DNA of 64,000 nt from Bacteroidota bacterium (GTDB lineage: Bacteria > Bacteroidota > Bacteroidia > Bacteroidales > JAAAOM01). The position numbers were made by a program, and so were the translations under genes. How positions within the stretch are numbered: position 1 is the first letter of the stretch; each line of letters starts with the position of its first letter. Below the pieces are notes generated by a model, which saw only the letters and a list, made by a program, of their open reading frames with translations, was not told the origin of the DNA and made no database searches. Below are positions 17,227 to 26,647 of this stretch, piece by piece. The stretch spans positions 169,004 to 233,003 of the forward strand of contig JAAAOM010000031.1 in assembly GCA_009908855.1 (NCBI GenBank), read 5' to 3'.

Positions 17227-18318
17227 ATGATGAAATCAAAAAAAACAAATATTTCAATACCCAATTTCAGTTGGATAATATTGATTCCCGCAATTCTGAT
17301 TATAGGATATTACACGGTTTTTTCCATTTCTGCTCAATCACCGGCACATCAGACCATAAATTCCGACACGATTAAGGTAAAAGCCCATAAGCTCATGAAA
17401 GAATCCGTATCTTTTTCGTTCAAAACTTCGGGTTTAATAGCCAGTAAGGAAGAAAGCAACCTGAGCTTTAAAACAGGTGGTTTGATAAAAAAAATATATG
17501 TAAACGAAGGCGATGAAGTAAATAAAGGCAGGCTATTGGCCCAACTAAACCTTGATGAGATGGAAGCCCGGGCTGAGCAGGCTGAAATTGCACTGGACAA
17601 GGCAAAAAGAGACCTTGAAAGGGCTCAAAATCTATATGCTGATACGGTGGGGACACTTGAAAATTTACAAAATGCCGAATCGGCTTACAACCTGGCCAGG
17701 GCAGACTTAAAGGTAGCACGCTTTAACCTGGAGCATTCATCGATCTATGCCCCTGCAAAGGGAAGAATTTTATACAAACATGCATCGGATAACGAGATGG
17801 TAGCTGCCGGACAGCCCATTGTAAGTTTCGGCTCACAGGTGCAGGAATGGGTTGTTAAAGTGGGGGTGTCTGATAAACAACTGGTAAACATTGATTTAAA
17901 TGATTCAGCCACCATTTATCCGGATGCTTATCCTGATCAGGTGTTGTCAGCCTATATTACCCGGATTAGTAATGCCCCGGACCCGTCATCGGGCTTGTAT
18001 GAGGTGGAATTAACCCTGCATAATAGTAATTTGAAATTACGGAGTGGATTCTTTGTTAAAGTGGAGATTTACCCTAACCGCGATGAAAAAATGTTTTTAA
18101 TTCCGGCCAAAGCTTTGATAAGTGCGAACGGACGGAACGGTAAGATTTATACTGTTAAATCCGACCTGGCAAAACCCGTCTTGAAAACGGTAAGTATTTA
18201 TAAAATGCTGGACCATGTGTTGGCCATAAACAAAGGTCTCACCGAGGGCGAATATGTATTAACTGAGGGATATACTGAATTGCACGAAAACAGTGTTGTT
18301 TCTTTCAGGAAAGAATAA
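17227..18318 (+). CDS. RND efflux membrane fusion protein (HlyD/AcrA-like)
   Basis: Periplasmic adaptor linking the inner-membrane pump to the TolC-like channel. It has an N-terminal membrane anchor (WIILIPAILIIGYYTVF), a lipoyl-like half (GGLIKKIYVNEGDEVNKGR), a helical hairpin rich in Ala/Glu/Arg, the second lipoyl half (SSIYAPAKGRILYKH) and beta-barrel domains. The 363-residue length is standard. ATG codons occur at 17227 and 17230. It lies between the TolC-like and pump genes with gaps of 19 and 17 nt. Confidence 0.93.
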   Translation: MMKSKKTNISIPNFSWIILIPAILIIGYYTVFSISAQSPAHQTINSDTIKVKAHKLMKESVSFSFKTSGLIASKEESNLSFKTGGLIKKIYVNEGDEVNKGRLLAQLNLDEMEARAEQAEIALDKAKRDLERAQNLYADTVGTLENLQNAESAYNLARADLKVARFNLEHSSIYAPAKGRILYKHASDNEMVAAGQPIVSFGSQVQEWVVKVGVSDKQLVNIDLNDSATIYPDAYPDQVLSAYITRISNAPDPSSGLYEVELTLHNSNLKLRSGFFVKVEIYPNRDEKMFLIPAKALISANGRNGKIYTVKSDLAKPVLKTVSIYKMLDHVLAINKGLTEGEYVLTEGYTELHENSVVSFRKE

Positions 18319-18335
18319 ACTTCAAATATCAAGCA

Positions 18336-21300
18336 ATGAAACTACCTTTTTTAGCTATCCGTAATTATAAATTCACCATTATACTGGTTGTGTTATTTGT
18401 GCTGAATGGTATTGTTTCATTCCTTACCATGCCTAAGTATGAAGACCCGCTAACCAAATACCCTTTTTCTCAAATCGTTGCCATTAATCCCGGTGCTACG
18501 GCTGAAGATATCGAAGAACTGATCATTGAGCCTGTTGAAGCTGCCATTAATGAAGTGGAAGGTATAAAAGACCTGACTTCTACGGCTGTGGACGGTGTGG
18601 CCGGTATTCAGGTTGAATTTTACCACCGTGTGGATATTGACCGCCGTCATGGCGAGTTGATCGACAAAGTGAATGAAGTACGAAATGAATTACCAGATGA
18701 TATGCATGAATTGACCATTGAGCAAATGTCGGTGCTGGATGTAAATATCATGCAAATAGCCCTGATATCACAATCGGGCGATTATGTACGCCTCGAAGAA
18801 GAAGCCAAATCGCTTGAGAAAGATATCCGCAAGATAAACGGTGTTCGCGGGGTTGAAATACATGCGCTACCTGAACGGGAGGTGCGCATTGCGGTTGATG
18901 TTCAACGGATGGCCCAATTTAATTTACCGCTCGATTTATTGATCCGTACCATACAATCGACCAATGCCAATATTCCTGCCGGAAGTATTGATATGGATTC
19001 AAAAAGGTTTACAATATTAACCAGTGGCTCTTACGAAAGTCTTGATGAAATACGCAATACCATCCTGATATCTCCTAACCACAAGGAAATTAAATTAAGT
19101 GAAGTGGCCGATGTTTATTACACTTATGAGGACGATGAATACCTGGCTCGTCTGAACGATCAAAAAGCCGTATGGATTGGTATACAGCAAAAAGGAGGGA
19201 TGAATATTTATAATATCGTCGATGATATTAAATCTACCTTGCAGGATGCCGAAGCTCAATTGCCTACTGATGTGAAAATGGTCACGTTTTTTGATCAGTC
19301 CATTGGGGTACATAACCGCATCAGCAGTTTTTTTATGAATTACCTGCAGGGGATATTACTTGTGGGATTCTTTGTGTTACTGGCAGTCGGATTTCGTGCC
19401 GGGCTTATCGTGATGCTGGCTGTACCAATTTCTGCCTTGCTGGGATTAACAGTTCTTGATTTTTCGGGATTTGGACTGCAACAGTTATCTATTGCAGGAC
19501 TTATAGTGGCGTTGGGGTTATTGGTGGATAGCAGTATTGCTGTGGTTGAAAACATAGCCCGCTACATGGAACTCGGGTATAACCGAAAAGAAGCCGCCAT
19601 AAAAGGGACACAGGAAATTGGTTGGGCACTGGTTAGCTCAACGGTAACCACTGTGCTGGCATTTCTGCCAATGACCGTACTTTATAACCCAACCGGTGAT
19701 TTTATCCGTAGTATGGCATTGATTGTTATTTACACGTTAATTGCCGCACTCATATTGGCATTAACTTTTACACCTTATTTATCCAGTGTTATCCTGAAGC
19801 TAAAGAAATCAAAATCAGATAAACCGGACATAATTAAGCTGCTTATAAAAAATCAATATACACCTTCTCTGGATTTTGCACTAAAACGACCGGTAATAAG
19901 CATTGTAGGTGCAATTTTGGTTTTTGTATCATCCATTCTGCTTTTTAATTTCATTGGTGTAAGTTTTTTCCCAAAGGCTGAAAAGGCCATGTTAATTGTA
20001 GAAGTGGAAACGCCGCTGGGAACAAACCTTGACAAAACCAACCAGGTGGCCCGGTATGTTGAGAAAACCTTGCGGGAATATGATCAGGTGGTTGATATTG
20101 CCACCAATGTTGGACATGGGAATCCGCAATTGTATTATAACATGTTGCCAAAAAGCTATGCTACAAATTTTGCCCAACTTATTGTACGCATCAGCGAGTA
20201 TGAACCGGAATTAATGGCTCGTCTGATCAATCAATTACGAAATGAATTTGATGATTATCCCAATGCATCCATTGAGGTAAAACAGTTTGAACAAGGCCCG
20301 CCGGTGGAAGCGCCCATTGCAATTAAAATAAAGGGTAAAGAACTGGATCAGCTAAAGCGCGTCTCAATGGATGTGCAGAAGATCATACGCACCACGCCCG
20401 GAGCTTTAAATGTCGATAATCCGGTGGATGAGCCCAAAACCGATTTATACGTTAATATCAATGAAAGCAAGGCCAGGAGCCTCGGTGTATCAATAATAGA
20501 TATTGACAGGGCTATTTTGGCAAATATCGGGGGCATTACAATATCAGAATACCACGACCCGAATGGAGAAATTTATGATATGGTGGTACGGATGAAATAC
20601 GAAGGACATAAACCTGTTTTGTCTGATTTTGAGCGTGTTTATATTACATCATCAAGCGGGGCACAGATAAAACTTTCGCAGGTTGCTGATATAGAATTTA
20701 AAGAGAGTACCTTGCGTATTGAGCATTTTGACCGGGAACGTGTGGTAACGGTAACAGCTGATGTGAATGAAGAAATACAAAGTATTGCAGAGGCAACGCA
20801 ACACATCGTTGAACGACTCGATAATTACAATTTCCCAAAAGGCATGAGTTACTACGTGGGCGGGGAATCGGAAAGTCGTGATGAAAGTTTTGGCGGATTG
20901 GGTAAGGCTTTACTCATGGCACTAATCGCCATTTTTGCCGTGTTGGTGCTGCAATTTCGGTCTTTTACCCAGCCATTGATTATCTATTCGGCCATTCCCT
21001 TATCGGTTACCGGGGCATTTTTTGCCTTGTTTATCACAGGGTATTCCTTTTCTTTTACGGCTTTTGTGGGTTTAACCAGTTTGGTGGGTATTGTGGTGAA
21101 CGACAGTATTATACTGGTAGATTATACCAACCAGCTTCGTTATCGCGGTGTGGCTTTTCGCGAAGCCATTATTGAAGCTGGCCAAACACGTTTCATGCCC
21201 ATCATTTTAACAACCATTACCACGGTAGCCGGATTACTGCCACTTACCTTACGGGGCGGTGATATGTGGGCGCCCATGGGCTGGTCCATTATTGGCGGGC

Positions 21301-21389
21301 TGATTGTTTCTACATTTCTTACGCTGATTATTGTACCTGTGTTTTACAAAATATTTAGTGATGAAAAGGCAGACCTGAATAATGCATAG
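18336..21389 (+). CDS. RND-family efflux transporter (AcrB-like)
   Basis: Inner-membrane proton-driven exporter of 1017 residues, with the twofold arrangement of twelve membrane segments and two large periplasmic loops. The N-terminus carries VVLFVLNGIVSFL and the NPGATAEDIE motif. The TM4 relay motif reads GLLVDSSIAVVEN: the first Asp is kept (Asp398) but the second is Ser399, unlike the Asp-Asp of AcrB. In the TM10 region the motif is VVNDSIILVDYTN (Asn922-Asp923) instead of the AcrB lysine-bearing motif. This places it among divergent RND pumps. The substrate could be drugs, lipids or metals and cannot be told from sequence. Last gene of the operon. Confidence 0.93.
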   Translation: MKLPFLAIRNYKFTIILVVLFVLNGIVSFLTMPKYEDPLTKYPFSQIVAINPGATAEDIEELIIEPVEAAINEVEGIKDLTSTAVDGVAGIQVEFYHRVDIDRRHGELIDKVNEVRNELPDDMHELTIEQMSVLDVNIMQIALISQSGDYVRLEEEAKSLEKDIRKINGVRGVEIHALPEREVRIAVDVQRMAQFNLPLDLLIRTIQSTNANIPAGSIDMDSKRFTILTSGSYESLDEIRNTILISPNHKEIKLSEVADVYYTYEDDEYLARLNDQKAVWIGIQQKGGMNIYNIVDDIKSTLQDAEAQLPTDVKMVTFFDQSIGVHNRISSFFMNYLQGILLVGFFVLLAVGFRAGLIVMLAVPISALLGLTVLDFSGFGLQQLSIAGLIVALGLLVDSSIAVVENIARYMELGYNRKEAAIKGTQEIGWALVSSTVTTVLAFLPMTVLYNPTGDFIRSMALIVIYTLIAALILALTFTPYLSSVILKLKKSKSDKPDIIKLLIKNQYTPSLDFALKRPVISIVGAILVFVSSILLFNFIGVSFFPKAEKAMLIVEVETPLGTNLDKTNQVARYVEKTLREYDQVVDIATNVGHGNPQLYYNMLPKSYATNFAQLIVRISEYEPELMARLINQLRNEFDDYPNASIEVKQFEQGPPVEAPIAIKIKGKELDQLKRVSMDVQKIIRTTPGALNVDNPVDEPKTDLYVNINESKARSLGVSIIDIDRAILANIGGITISEYHDPNGEIYDMVVRMKYEGHKPVLSDFERVYITSSSGAQIKLSQVADIEFKESTLRIEHFDRERVVTVTADVNEEIQSIAEATQHIVERLDNYNFPKGMSYYVGGESESRDESFGGLGKALLMALIAIFAVLVLQFRSFTQPLIIYSAIPLSVTGAFFALFITGYSFSFTAFVGLTSLVGIVVNDSIILVDYTNQLRYRGVAFREAIIEAGQTRFMPIILTTITTVAGLLPLTLRGGDMWAPMGWSIIGGLIVSTFLTLIIVPVFYKIFSDEKADLNNA

Positions 21390-21455
21390 TATGATGGATA
21401 TACCTGAAGAATTTCATATATTTATCTATTGATAGCATACCTAAAATCCTGTTTT

Positions 21456-21890
21456 ATGAAAAAACTAACATTACTTTTTACCATTTCGTTTATAACCATT
21501 TCAATGTATAGCCAGGCCGATGCGATTACGGGTCAATGGTATACCGATGGCAAGGAGAGTGTGATTGAAATTTATAGTAAAAACGGTAAGTTTTATGGAA
21601 AAGTTGTATGGATGGAAGAACCGCACAATGAGGACGGGACCATTAAACGAGACAAGGAAAACCCGAATGCAAAATTAAGAAACAGGCCGCTAAAAGGTTT
21701 GGAGATTATGAAAGGGCTTGAATACGATGCCGCGGATCATGAGTGGCTGGATGGTGAAATTTACGATCCCGAGAATGGAAAAACCTACAGTTGTCAGGCT
21801 GAATTAAAAGGGAATGATAAACTCGCTTTACGAGGATATGTGGGTGTTTCTTTAATCGGCAGAACAACAGAATGGACACGTAAGAAATAA
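21456..21890 (+). CDS. DUF2147 family secreted protein
   Basis: A 144-residue protein with a signal peptide (LTLLFTISFITISMYS) and the DUF2147 hallmarks: ITGQWYTDGKESVIEIY near the start of the mature domain, LKGLEIMKGLEYD, DGEIYDPENGKTYSC, and the closing RGYVGVSLIGRTTEW. It is a small periplasmic beta-barrel-like domain of unknown function. I chose the ATG at 21456 because it begins the signal peptide; a TTG at 21429 only adds an unlikely extension. It converges with tpiA across a bidirectional terminator. Confidence 0.87.
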   Translation: MKKLTLLFTISFITISMYSQADAITGQWYTDGKESVIEIYSKNGKFYGKVVWMEEPHNEDGTIKRDKENPNAKLRNRPLKGLEIMKGLEYDAADHEWLDGEIYDPENGKTYSCQAELKGNDKLALRGYVGVSLIGRTTEWTRKK

Positions 21891-21976
21891 ACCAATCAAA
21901 ATATTTGCGCACGATTGTTTCTAAGTTTTACCTGCTACTGGAGAAACAGCTTATTCATGTATAACCGAATTAAACG

Positions 21977-22007
21977 AAAAAAGCCGTGAGACTCTCACGG
22001 CCTTTAT
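21977..22007. terminator. Bidirectional intrinsic terminator between DUF2147 and tpiA
   Basis: A perfect 9-bp stem, GCCGTGAGA (21983-21991) and TCTCACGGC (21993-22001), flanked by six A on the left and CTTTATT on the right. It can terminate both converging transcripts, better on the minus strand where the A run becomes a T run. Confidence 0.85.
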
Positions 22008-22030
22008 TGATTGAATTTCCTGAATAATAC

Positions 22031-22780
22031 TTAAAAAGCATTGGCAATGGCCACAAAGTCCCCTGCTTTTAACGATGCACCACCAATTAATCCGCCATCC
22101 ACATCGGGGTTGGCAAATAATTCTTTGGCATTATCGGGCTTACAACTTCCGCCATACTGAATGGTAGTATCATTGGCCAACTGATCGCCATACTTCTGAG
22201 CAATCAAATCTCGTATATATTTATGCATTTCCTGCGCCTGATCGGGGGTTGCTGTTTTGCCTGTGCCAATGGCCCATACCGGTTCATATGCAATGATGAT
22301 CTTTCCAAAATCTTCTTTCGAGAGATCAAACAATCCTTTTTCAACCTGTGTTTTTACCACATCAAGGTGCTTACCGGCTTCTCTTTCTTCCAATACTTCA
22401 CCGATACAGAATATTGGTACAAGGTCGTTGGCCAATGCCAGTTTCACTTTTTTATTTAGAATTTCATCGGTTTCACCATAGTAGCTCCTTCTTTCCGAAT
22501 GCCCCAGAATTACATAATCAGCGCAGGTTGATTTAACCATAGCTGCTGAGACTTCGCCTGTATATGCACCGCTTTCTTCTGATGCACAATTTTGTGCAGC
22601 CAGGAACAAGTTCTTTTTGTTAATAACTTTGGCAACTTCAGTCAGATGTATAAACGGAGGGCATAGTATAACGATGTCGTCATTTTCAGTAACCTGATCG
22701 TTTACCGCTTTGGCAAGCTCAATACCTTCCTGCAAGGTTTTGTTCATTTTCCAGTTGCCGGCTACAATATTTTTTCTCAT
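22031..22780 (-). CDS. tpiA: Triosephosphate isomerase
   Basis: Interconverts dihydroxyacetone phosphate and glyceraldehyde 3-phosphate in glycolysis. The 249-residue protein has all catalytic residues: Lys12 in AGNWKMN, His94 in LGHSERR, and Glu166 in [13 protein letters not shown]. The phosphate-binding loop IQYGGSC and C-terminal GGLIGGASL are also present. It is the last gene of a leftward operon with tmk and the MauE-like membrane protein, 115 nt after the latter. Confidence 0.97.
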   Translation of the reverse strand: MRKNIVAGNWKMNKTLQEGIELAKAVNDQVTENDDIVILCPPFIHLTEVAKVINKKNLFLAAQNCASEESGAYTGEVSAAMVKSTCADYVILGHSERRSYYGETDEILNKKVKLALANDLVPIFCIGEVLEEREAGKHLDVVKTQVEKGLFDLSKEDFGKIIIAYEPVWAIGTGKTATPDQAQEMHKYIRDLIAQKYGDQLANDTTIQYGGSCKPDNAKELFANPDVDGGLIGGASLKAGDFVAIANAF

Positions 22781-22895
22781 AACGTAAATGTATTTATTCG
22801 TGTAATCAATTTTTTAAGGCTCAAAAATACAAAAATCGTCGGTTTACAATGGATTAAATAATTATTAACCGAATAATTTAAATTGATTCCATCTA

Positions 22896-24128
22896 TTAAT
22901 ATTTCCTTGAAATACGATGATAGAAAAACAGCATTACACCTATAAGCAAAAAGAATATCCATACCTTCTGGCTTTCGATTGATTCACGTAACAATGCCAG
23001 CGAACCACCCAGGTAACTATCGTTGAACTGGTTGTAATGCGGGAAATTACTAAAGTGCCATTTATTAAGTATCACACCTTCCTTGAGCAGTAATAATCCC
23101 GGGTTCGATCGAACAATGGTCTTTAACGTAATTTCATCCGAAAGGTGAAGATCATAATTCAGGTTTGCACTTTCCATCATTTCTTCAAGCTCGCTTAATG
23201 GGGATGCAGTAGTGGCAACAAACCGGTGGCCGTCTTCTTTTGTTTTTATCGCAAGGTCGTTTACACTTTCAAGTAAATCCTTGCCTGCCTTTTTTAAATC
23301 ATAAGCAACCAACAGGAAAGTATAACCGCTATCCTGCAGCACATCCTGTGTAATGTCAAAACCATCAAGGGTGGTGAGGGAAAAATCGTGAATAGGTGGT
23401 CTGTATCCTTTTTTTATGAGTTCCTGACGTGTTTCAACCCATTTCCAGGTTGTATCCTGCCAGGGGTAATTATCCATGGTAAATTCTTTTTGTTCACCAT
23501 ATTTTTCATACACCAAAATAGTTTCGTATTCGTCCACCGGAGCTCCTTCAGGAATTTTCATTTTTGAAGGGATATGCGTACCAATTTTATAAGGCCTGAA
23601 ATCCATCAATGGTAAATTGCGATAGCTATAAAGGGATAATCCGATGGAAGCAAAAATGAAAATAACAACCAATGCTTTTTCATACCGCACATTATAAAGT
23701 GGCCTGAACCATCTGCGTTGATAAAAAATAAATACCGTGGGAACCATGAAGATAACATTTTTCCAGAATGTCTGCCAGTTTGTGAGCACCAGAGCATCTC
23801 CAAAACAACCACAGTCGGTAACCGGATTGGTAAGGGCAATAAAAAAGGTAAGCAAGGTGAAAAAAGACATGACAATAAACAATACCCAGGAGGTTTGTCT
23901 AATTCGAATGCCCATAACCATTATGAAACCAATAACCATTTCAAGGGTGCTTAAAAATATAGCAATGCTTAATGCTAATGGCGCAAGCCAGTCGATACCA
24001 AATGCATGGAAGTAATCCTGGAATTTGTATGTTGATCCAAGCGGATCAATGGCTTTTACAAAGCCGGAAAAAATAAATAAAGCCCCTACGGCTAGGCGGC
24101 TGATGATGCGTAATAATTTGGTTAGCAT
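22896..24128 (-). CDS. MauE/DoxX-type membrane protein with redox-like C-terminal domain
   Basis: A 410-residue protein of the type found beside tpiA in Bacteroidales (the BT_3928-like family). The N-terminal half has four membrane segments starting GALFIFSGFVKAIDPLG, with a conserved VTDCGCFGDALVL motif whose paired cysteines resemble MauE, a disulfide-handling factor. A further TM segment is followed by a periplasmic thioredoxin-like region (VLQDSGYTFLLVAYDL) lacking an obvious CxxC, and a final C-terminal TM helix (VWIFFLLIGVMLFFY). The role is probably redox or disulfide transfer across the inner membrane; this is inference. It begins 11 nt after the tmk stop. Confidence 0.82.
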   Translation of the reverse strand: MLTKLLRIISRLAVGALFIFSGFVKAIDPLGSTYKFQDYFHAFGIDWLAPLALSIAIFLSTLEMVIGFIMVMGIRIRQTSWVLFIVMSFFTLLTFFIALTNPVTDCGCFGDALVLTNWQTFWKNVIFMVPTVFIFYQRRWFRPLYNVRYEKALVVIFIFASIGLSLYSYRNLPLMDFRPYKIGTHIPSKMKIPEGAPVDEYETILVYEKYGEQKEFTMDNYPWQDTTWKWVETRQELIKKGYRPPIHDFSLTTLDGFDITQDVLQDSGYTFLLVAYDLKKAGKDLLESVNDLAIKTKEDGHRFVATTASPLSELEEMMESANLNYDLHLSDEITLKTIVRSNPGLLLLKEGVILNKWHFSNFPHYNQFNDSYLGGSLALLRESIESQKVWIFFLLIGVMLFFYHRISRKY

Positions 24129-24139
24129 AGTTGAAAATT

Positions 24140-24820
24140 TTAAATATTGGTTTTAATCAAAGCAACTATTTTGTCAAAAATTTGTTCAGGTCTCAACATG
24201 TTTCCTTCCTCATCCCCGGCATTTACGGTAACTAGCTCCTCATTTTTACCAGATTGCCAAATATAAATATCCCTTACTTTTTGCTGAAAACTTAAATCCG
24301 CCTCATGAATATCCTTACTGCCCTGTAAATAATCACGATCGGTACCGGTTCGATTATTTTGCAGGCTATTCTCCGTAAATGAGAATGGTACATCAATAAA
24401 AATATTGATATCCGGTTTAGGTATTTGATAGTGATTGAATTCAAGTTCAAAAATCCAATTGGCAAGTTTCTCACGATCAGCTTCATTCTCCAATTTTGCA
24501 CACTGATAGCCAATATTGGAGTAAACATACCGGTCGGCAATAATGGTTTTGCCATCCTTCCTCCATTTATTTAACATTGCAGCAGCATCATGGCGGTCGC
24601 TGGCATACATCAGGGCCACCAGGTAAGGATTAACTTCATTGAGTTCACCCAGTTCACCCCGTAAAAACATGGAAATTAGTTCACCGAACAAAGGGGTGTC
24701 CAAACGTGGAAAATGTAAGTATTCAAAAGGAATAAGATGTTGCGAAAGGTAGTTCTGAAGTAATTTAAGCTGTGTTGATTTTCCTGATCCGTCTAATCCT
24801 TCAATAACTATAAAACTCAT
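24140..24820 (-). CDS. tmk: Thymidylate kinase
   Basis: Phosphorylates dTMP to dTDP. The P-loop GLDGSGKST lies at residues 8-16, with the dTMP-binding FPRLDTP, the DR(Y/H) motif in IIADRYVYSNIGYQ and PDINIFIDVP further on. The 226-residue length is slightly above the usual 205-215. First gene of the leftward tmk/MauE-like/tpiA operon. It is divergent from folP with 64 nt between the start codons. Confidence 0.94.
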   Translation of the reverse strand: MSFIVIEGLDGSGKSTQLKLLQNYLSQHLIPFEYLHFPRLDTPLFGELISMFLRGELGELNEVNPYLVALMYASDRHDAAAMLNKWRKDGKTIIADRYVYSNIGYQCAKLENEADREKLANWIFELEFNHYQIPKPDINIFIDVPFSFTENSLQNNRTGTDRDYLQGSKDIHEADLSFQQKVRDIYIWQSGKNEELVTVNAGDEEGNMLRPEQIFDKIVALIKTNI

Positions 24821-24884
24821 GTGTGTTCCAGGTGTTATTACAAAAATTTCTTTTTGTTACTTTTATGATAAATTTTTATTCTTA

Positions 24885-25793
24885 ATGAAGCTTAAAGATA
24901 CATTTTTTTCAAAAAAATTAACCCTAAACATACGTGGTCAACTGATGGAATTATCAGCACCCAAAGTGATGGGGATATTGAATATAACGCCCGACTCTTT
25001 TTATGATGGCGGAAAGTATACCTCGGCTGATCAAATCTATCAGCAGGCAGAAAATATGATTGCTGAAGGAGCTGATTTTATTGATGTCGGCGGATATTCA
25101 TCCAGGCCTGGTGCTGAACATATATCGGTTGAGGAAGAGAAAAAAAGGTTGGATCAGGCCTTAGGTACGGTTCGCAATAAATTTCCGCAGGCACTGATCA
25201 GTGTTGATACCTTTCGGTCGGATATTGCAAGGTGGGCCGTCGAAAATTATGCGGTTGATTTGATTAACGACATCTCTGCCGGATACATGGATCAGGCAAT
25301 GTACGCTACAGTTGCCGATTTAAAAGTGCCTTATATCATCATGCACATGCAGGGGACACCACAAAACATGCAGCAAAATATTAAGTACAATCACTTTTTA
25401 AAGGATATTATTAAGTATTTTGCCCGTATTGTCCATCAACTTAAAATTTTAGGTGTGAAAGATATAATTATTGATCCGGGATTCGGATTTGGAAAAACAA
25501 CAGACCATAACTACAGGCTCATGAGTTGCCTGGACGATTTTAAAATATTTGAGCTTCCGGTAATGGTTGGGGTGTCGCGCAAGTCGATGATATATAAATA
25601 TTTAGGCGGAACAGCACAGGACGCCCTTAATGGCACCACTGTATTGCAAACACTCGCACTTACCAAAGGCGTAAATATGCTGCGTGTGCATGATGTAAAG
25701 CAAGCCAAAGAAACCGTTCAATTATATATGAAATGCATTGAAATGGAAGAATGGGGGTACGAAAACGAAGCCGTTCATAGAAACCCGGAATAA
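24885..25793 (+). CDS. folP: Dihydropteroate synthase
   Basis: Condenses dihydropteridine pyrophosphate with p-aminobenzoate in folate synthesis; target of sulfonamides. The signature blocks are MGILNITPDSFYDGG, DVGGYSSRPGA, SVDTFRSDIA, LINDISAG, HMQGTPQNMQ, DPGFGFGKT, GVSRKSMI and the terminal RVHDVKQAK. The ATG at 24885 gives 302 residues; an upstream in-frame extension to 24819 is not family-like. dacA follows after 58 nt and mscS after that. Confidence 0.96.
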   Translation: MKLKDTFFSKKLTLNIRGQLMELSAPKVMGILNITPDSFYDGGKYTSADQIYQQAENMIAEGADFIDVGGYSSRPGAEHISVEEEKKRLDQALGTVRNKFPQALISVDTFRSDIARWAVENYAVDLINDISAGYMDQAMYATVADLKVPYIIMHMQGTPQNMQQNIKYNHFLKDIIKYFARIVHQLKILGVKDIIIDPGFGFGKTTDHNYRLMSCLDDFKIFELPVMVGVSRKSMIYKYLGGTAQDALNGTTVLQTLALTKGVNMLRVHDVKQAKETVQLYMKCIEMEEWGYENEAVHRNPE

Positions 25794-25851
25794 CAGAACG
25801 ATGAATGGCAAAGTTTTTCTATTTTTGATTATCATGAAGATTTAAACAATT

Positions 25852-26646
25852 ATGTATCCTGCCTTTATACAAATACGTTTTATTGATGTTATTGACATCC
25901 TGGTGGTTGCCTACCTGATTTACCAGCTATATTATTGGATGAGAGGGACGATTGCCATGCAGATATTCATTACCATACTTTCCATTTACATTTTATGGTT
26001 GGTTATAAAAGCGTTGAATATGGAATTGCTTGGTTCCATATTGGGGCAGGTTATTGGGGTAGGTGTGCTGGCAATTATTATATTATTTCAACAGGAAATC
26101 AGACGTTTCCTGGCGGTAATCGGGACAAGATACGTAAGCAGTAATACCGGTTTTTTTTCACTGGATAAATTCCTCTCTGTCGAAACCGAAGACCTGCCGG
26201 ATGTGCAGATCGGCTCTATCGTAAAAGCCTGTTCACACATGGCCGAGAGTCGCACCGGTGCACTTATTGTTATTAAACGAAAATCAAATTTAGATGCATT
26301 TATCAATACCGGCGATATTATTAATGCAGATACGACCAGCCGGATGCTGCGAAGCATTTTTTCCAGGTTGAGTCCTTTACACGATGGGGCTGTAATAATT
26401 ATAAACGATAAAATATTTGCTGCGCGCTGTGTGCTGCCGGTTTCCAACAATCCGAATTTGCCGCCTCACTTTGGTATGCGCCATCGGGCGGCCATGGGAC
26501 TGGCCGAAGATACCGATGCTATGGCCATTGTTGTCTCTGAAGAGTCGGGCAGGATATCCATCGCGGCCGAAGGAAGGATAAAGGAAGATATTGATACCAC
26601 TAAACTGAGACAAATACTCGAAAAAGAATTTATAAAAAGTGCCTGA
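25852..26646 (+). CDS. dacA: Diadenylate cyclase (CdaA/DacA type)
   Basis: Makes the second messenger c-di-AMP from two ATP. Three N-terminal membrane helices (about residues 12-88) are followed by the DAC domain. The catalytic motifs DGA (residues 178-180) and RHRAA (residues 210-214) are intact, preceded by GALIVIKR. The 264-residue layout is that of membrane-bound CdaA. It lies between folP and a MscS channel gene. c-di-AMP commonly controls potassium and osmolyte homeostasis, which fits the channel neighbour. Confidence 0.95.
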   Translation: MYPAFIQIRFIDVIDILVVAYLIYQLYYWMRGTIAMQIFITILSIYILWLVIKALNMELLGSILGQVIGVGVLAIIILFQQEIRRFLAVIGTRYVSSNTGFFSLDKFLSVETEDLPDVQIGSIVKACSHMAESRTGALIVIKRKSNLDAFINTGDIINADTTSRMLRSIFSRLSPLHDGAVIIINDKIFAARCVLPVSNNPNLPPHFGMRHRAAMGLAEDTDAMAIVVSEESGRISIAAEGRIKEDIDTTKLRQILEKEFIKSA

Positions 26647-26647
26647 G

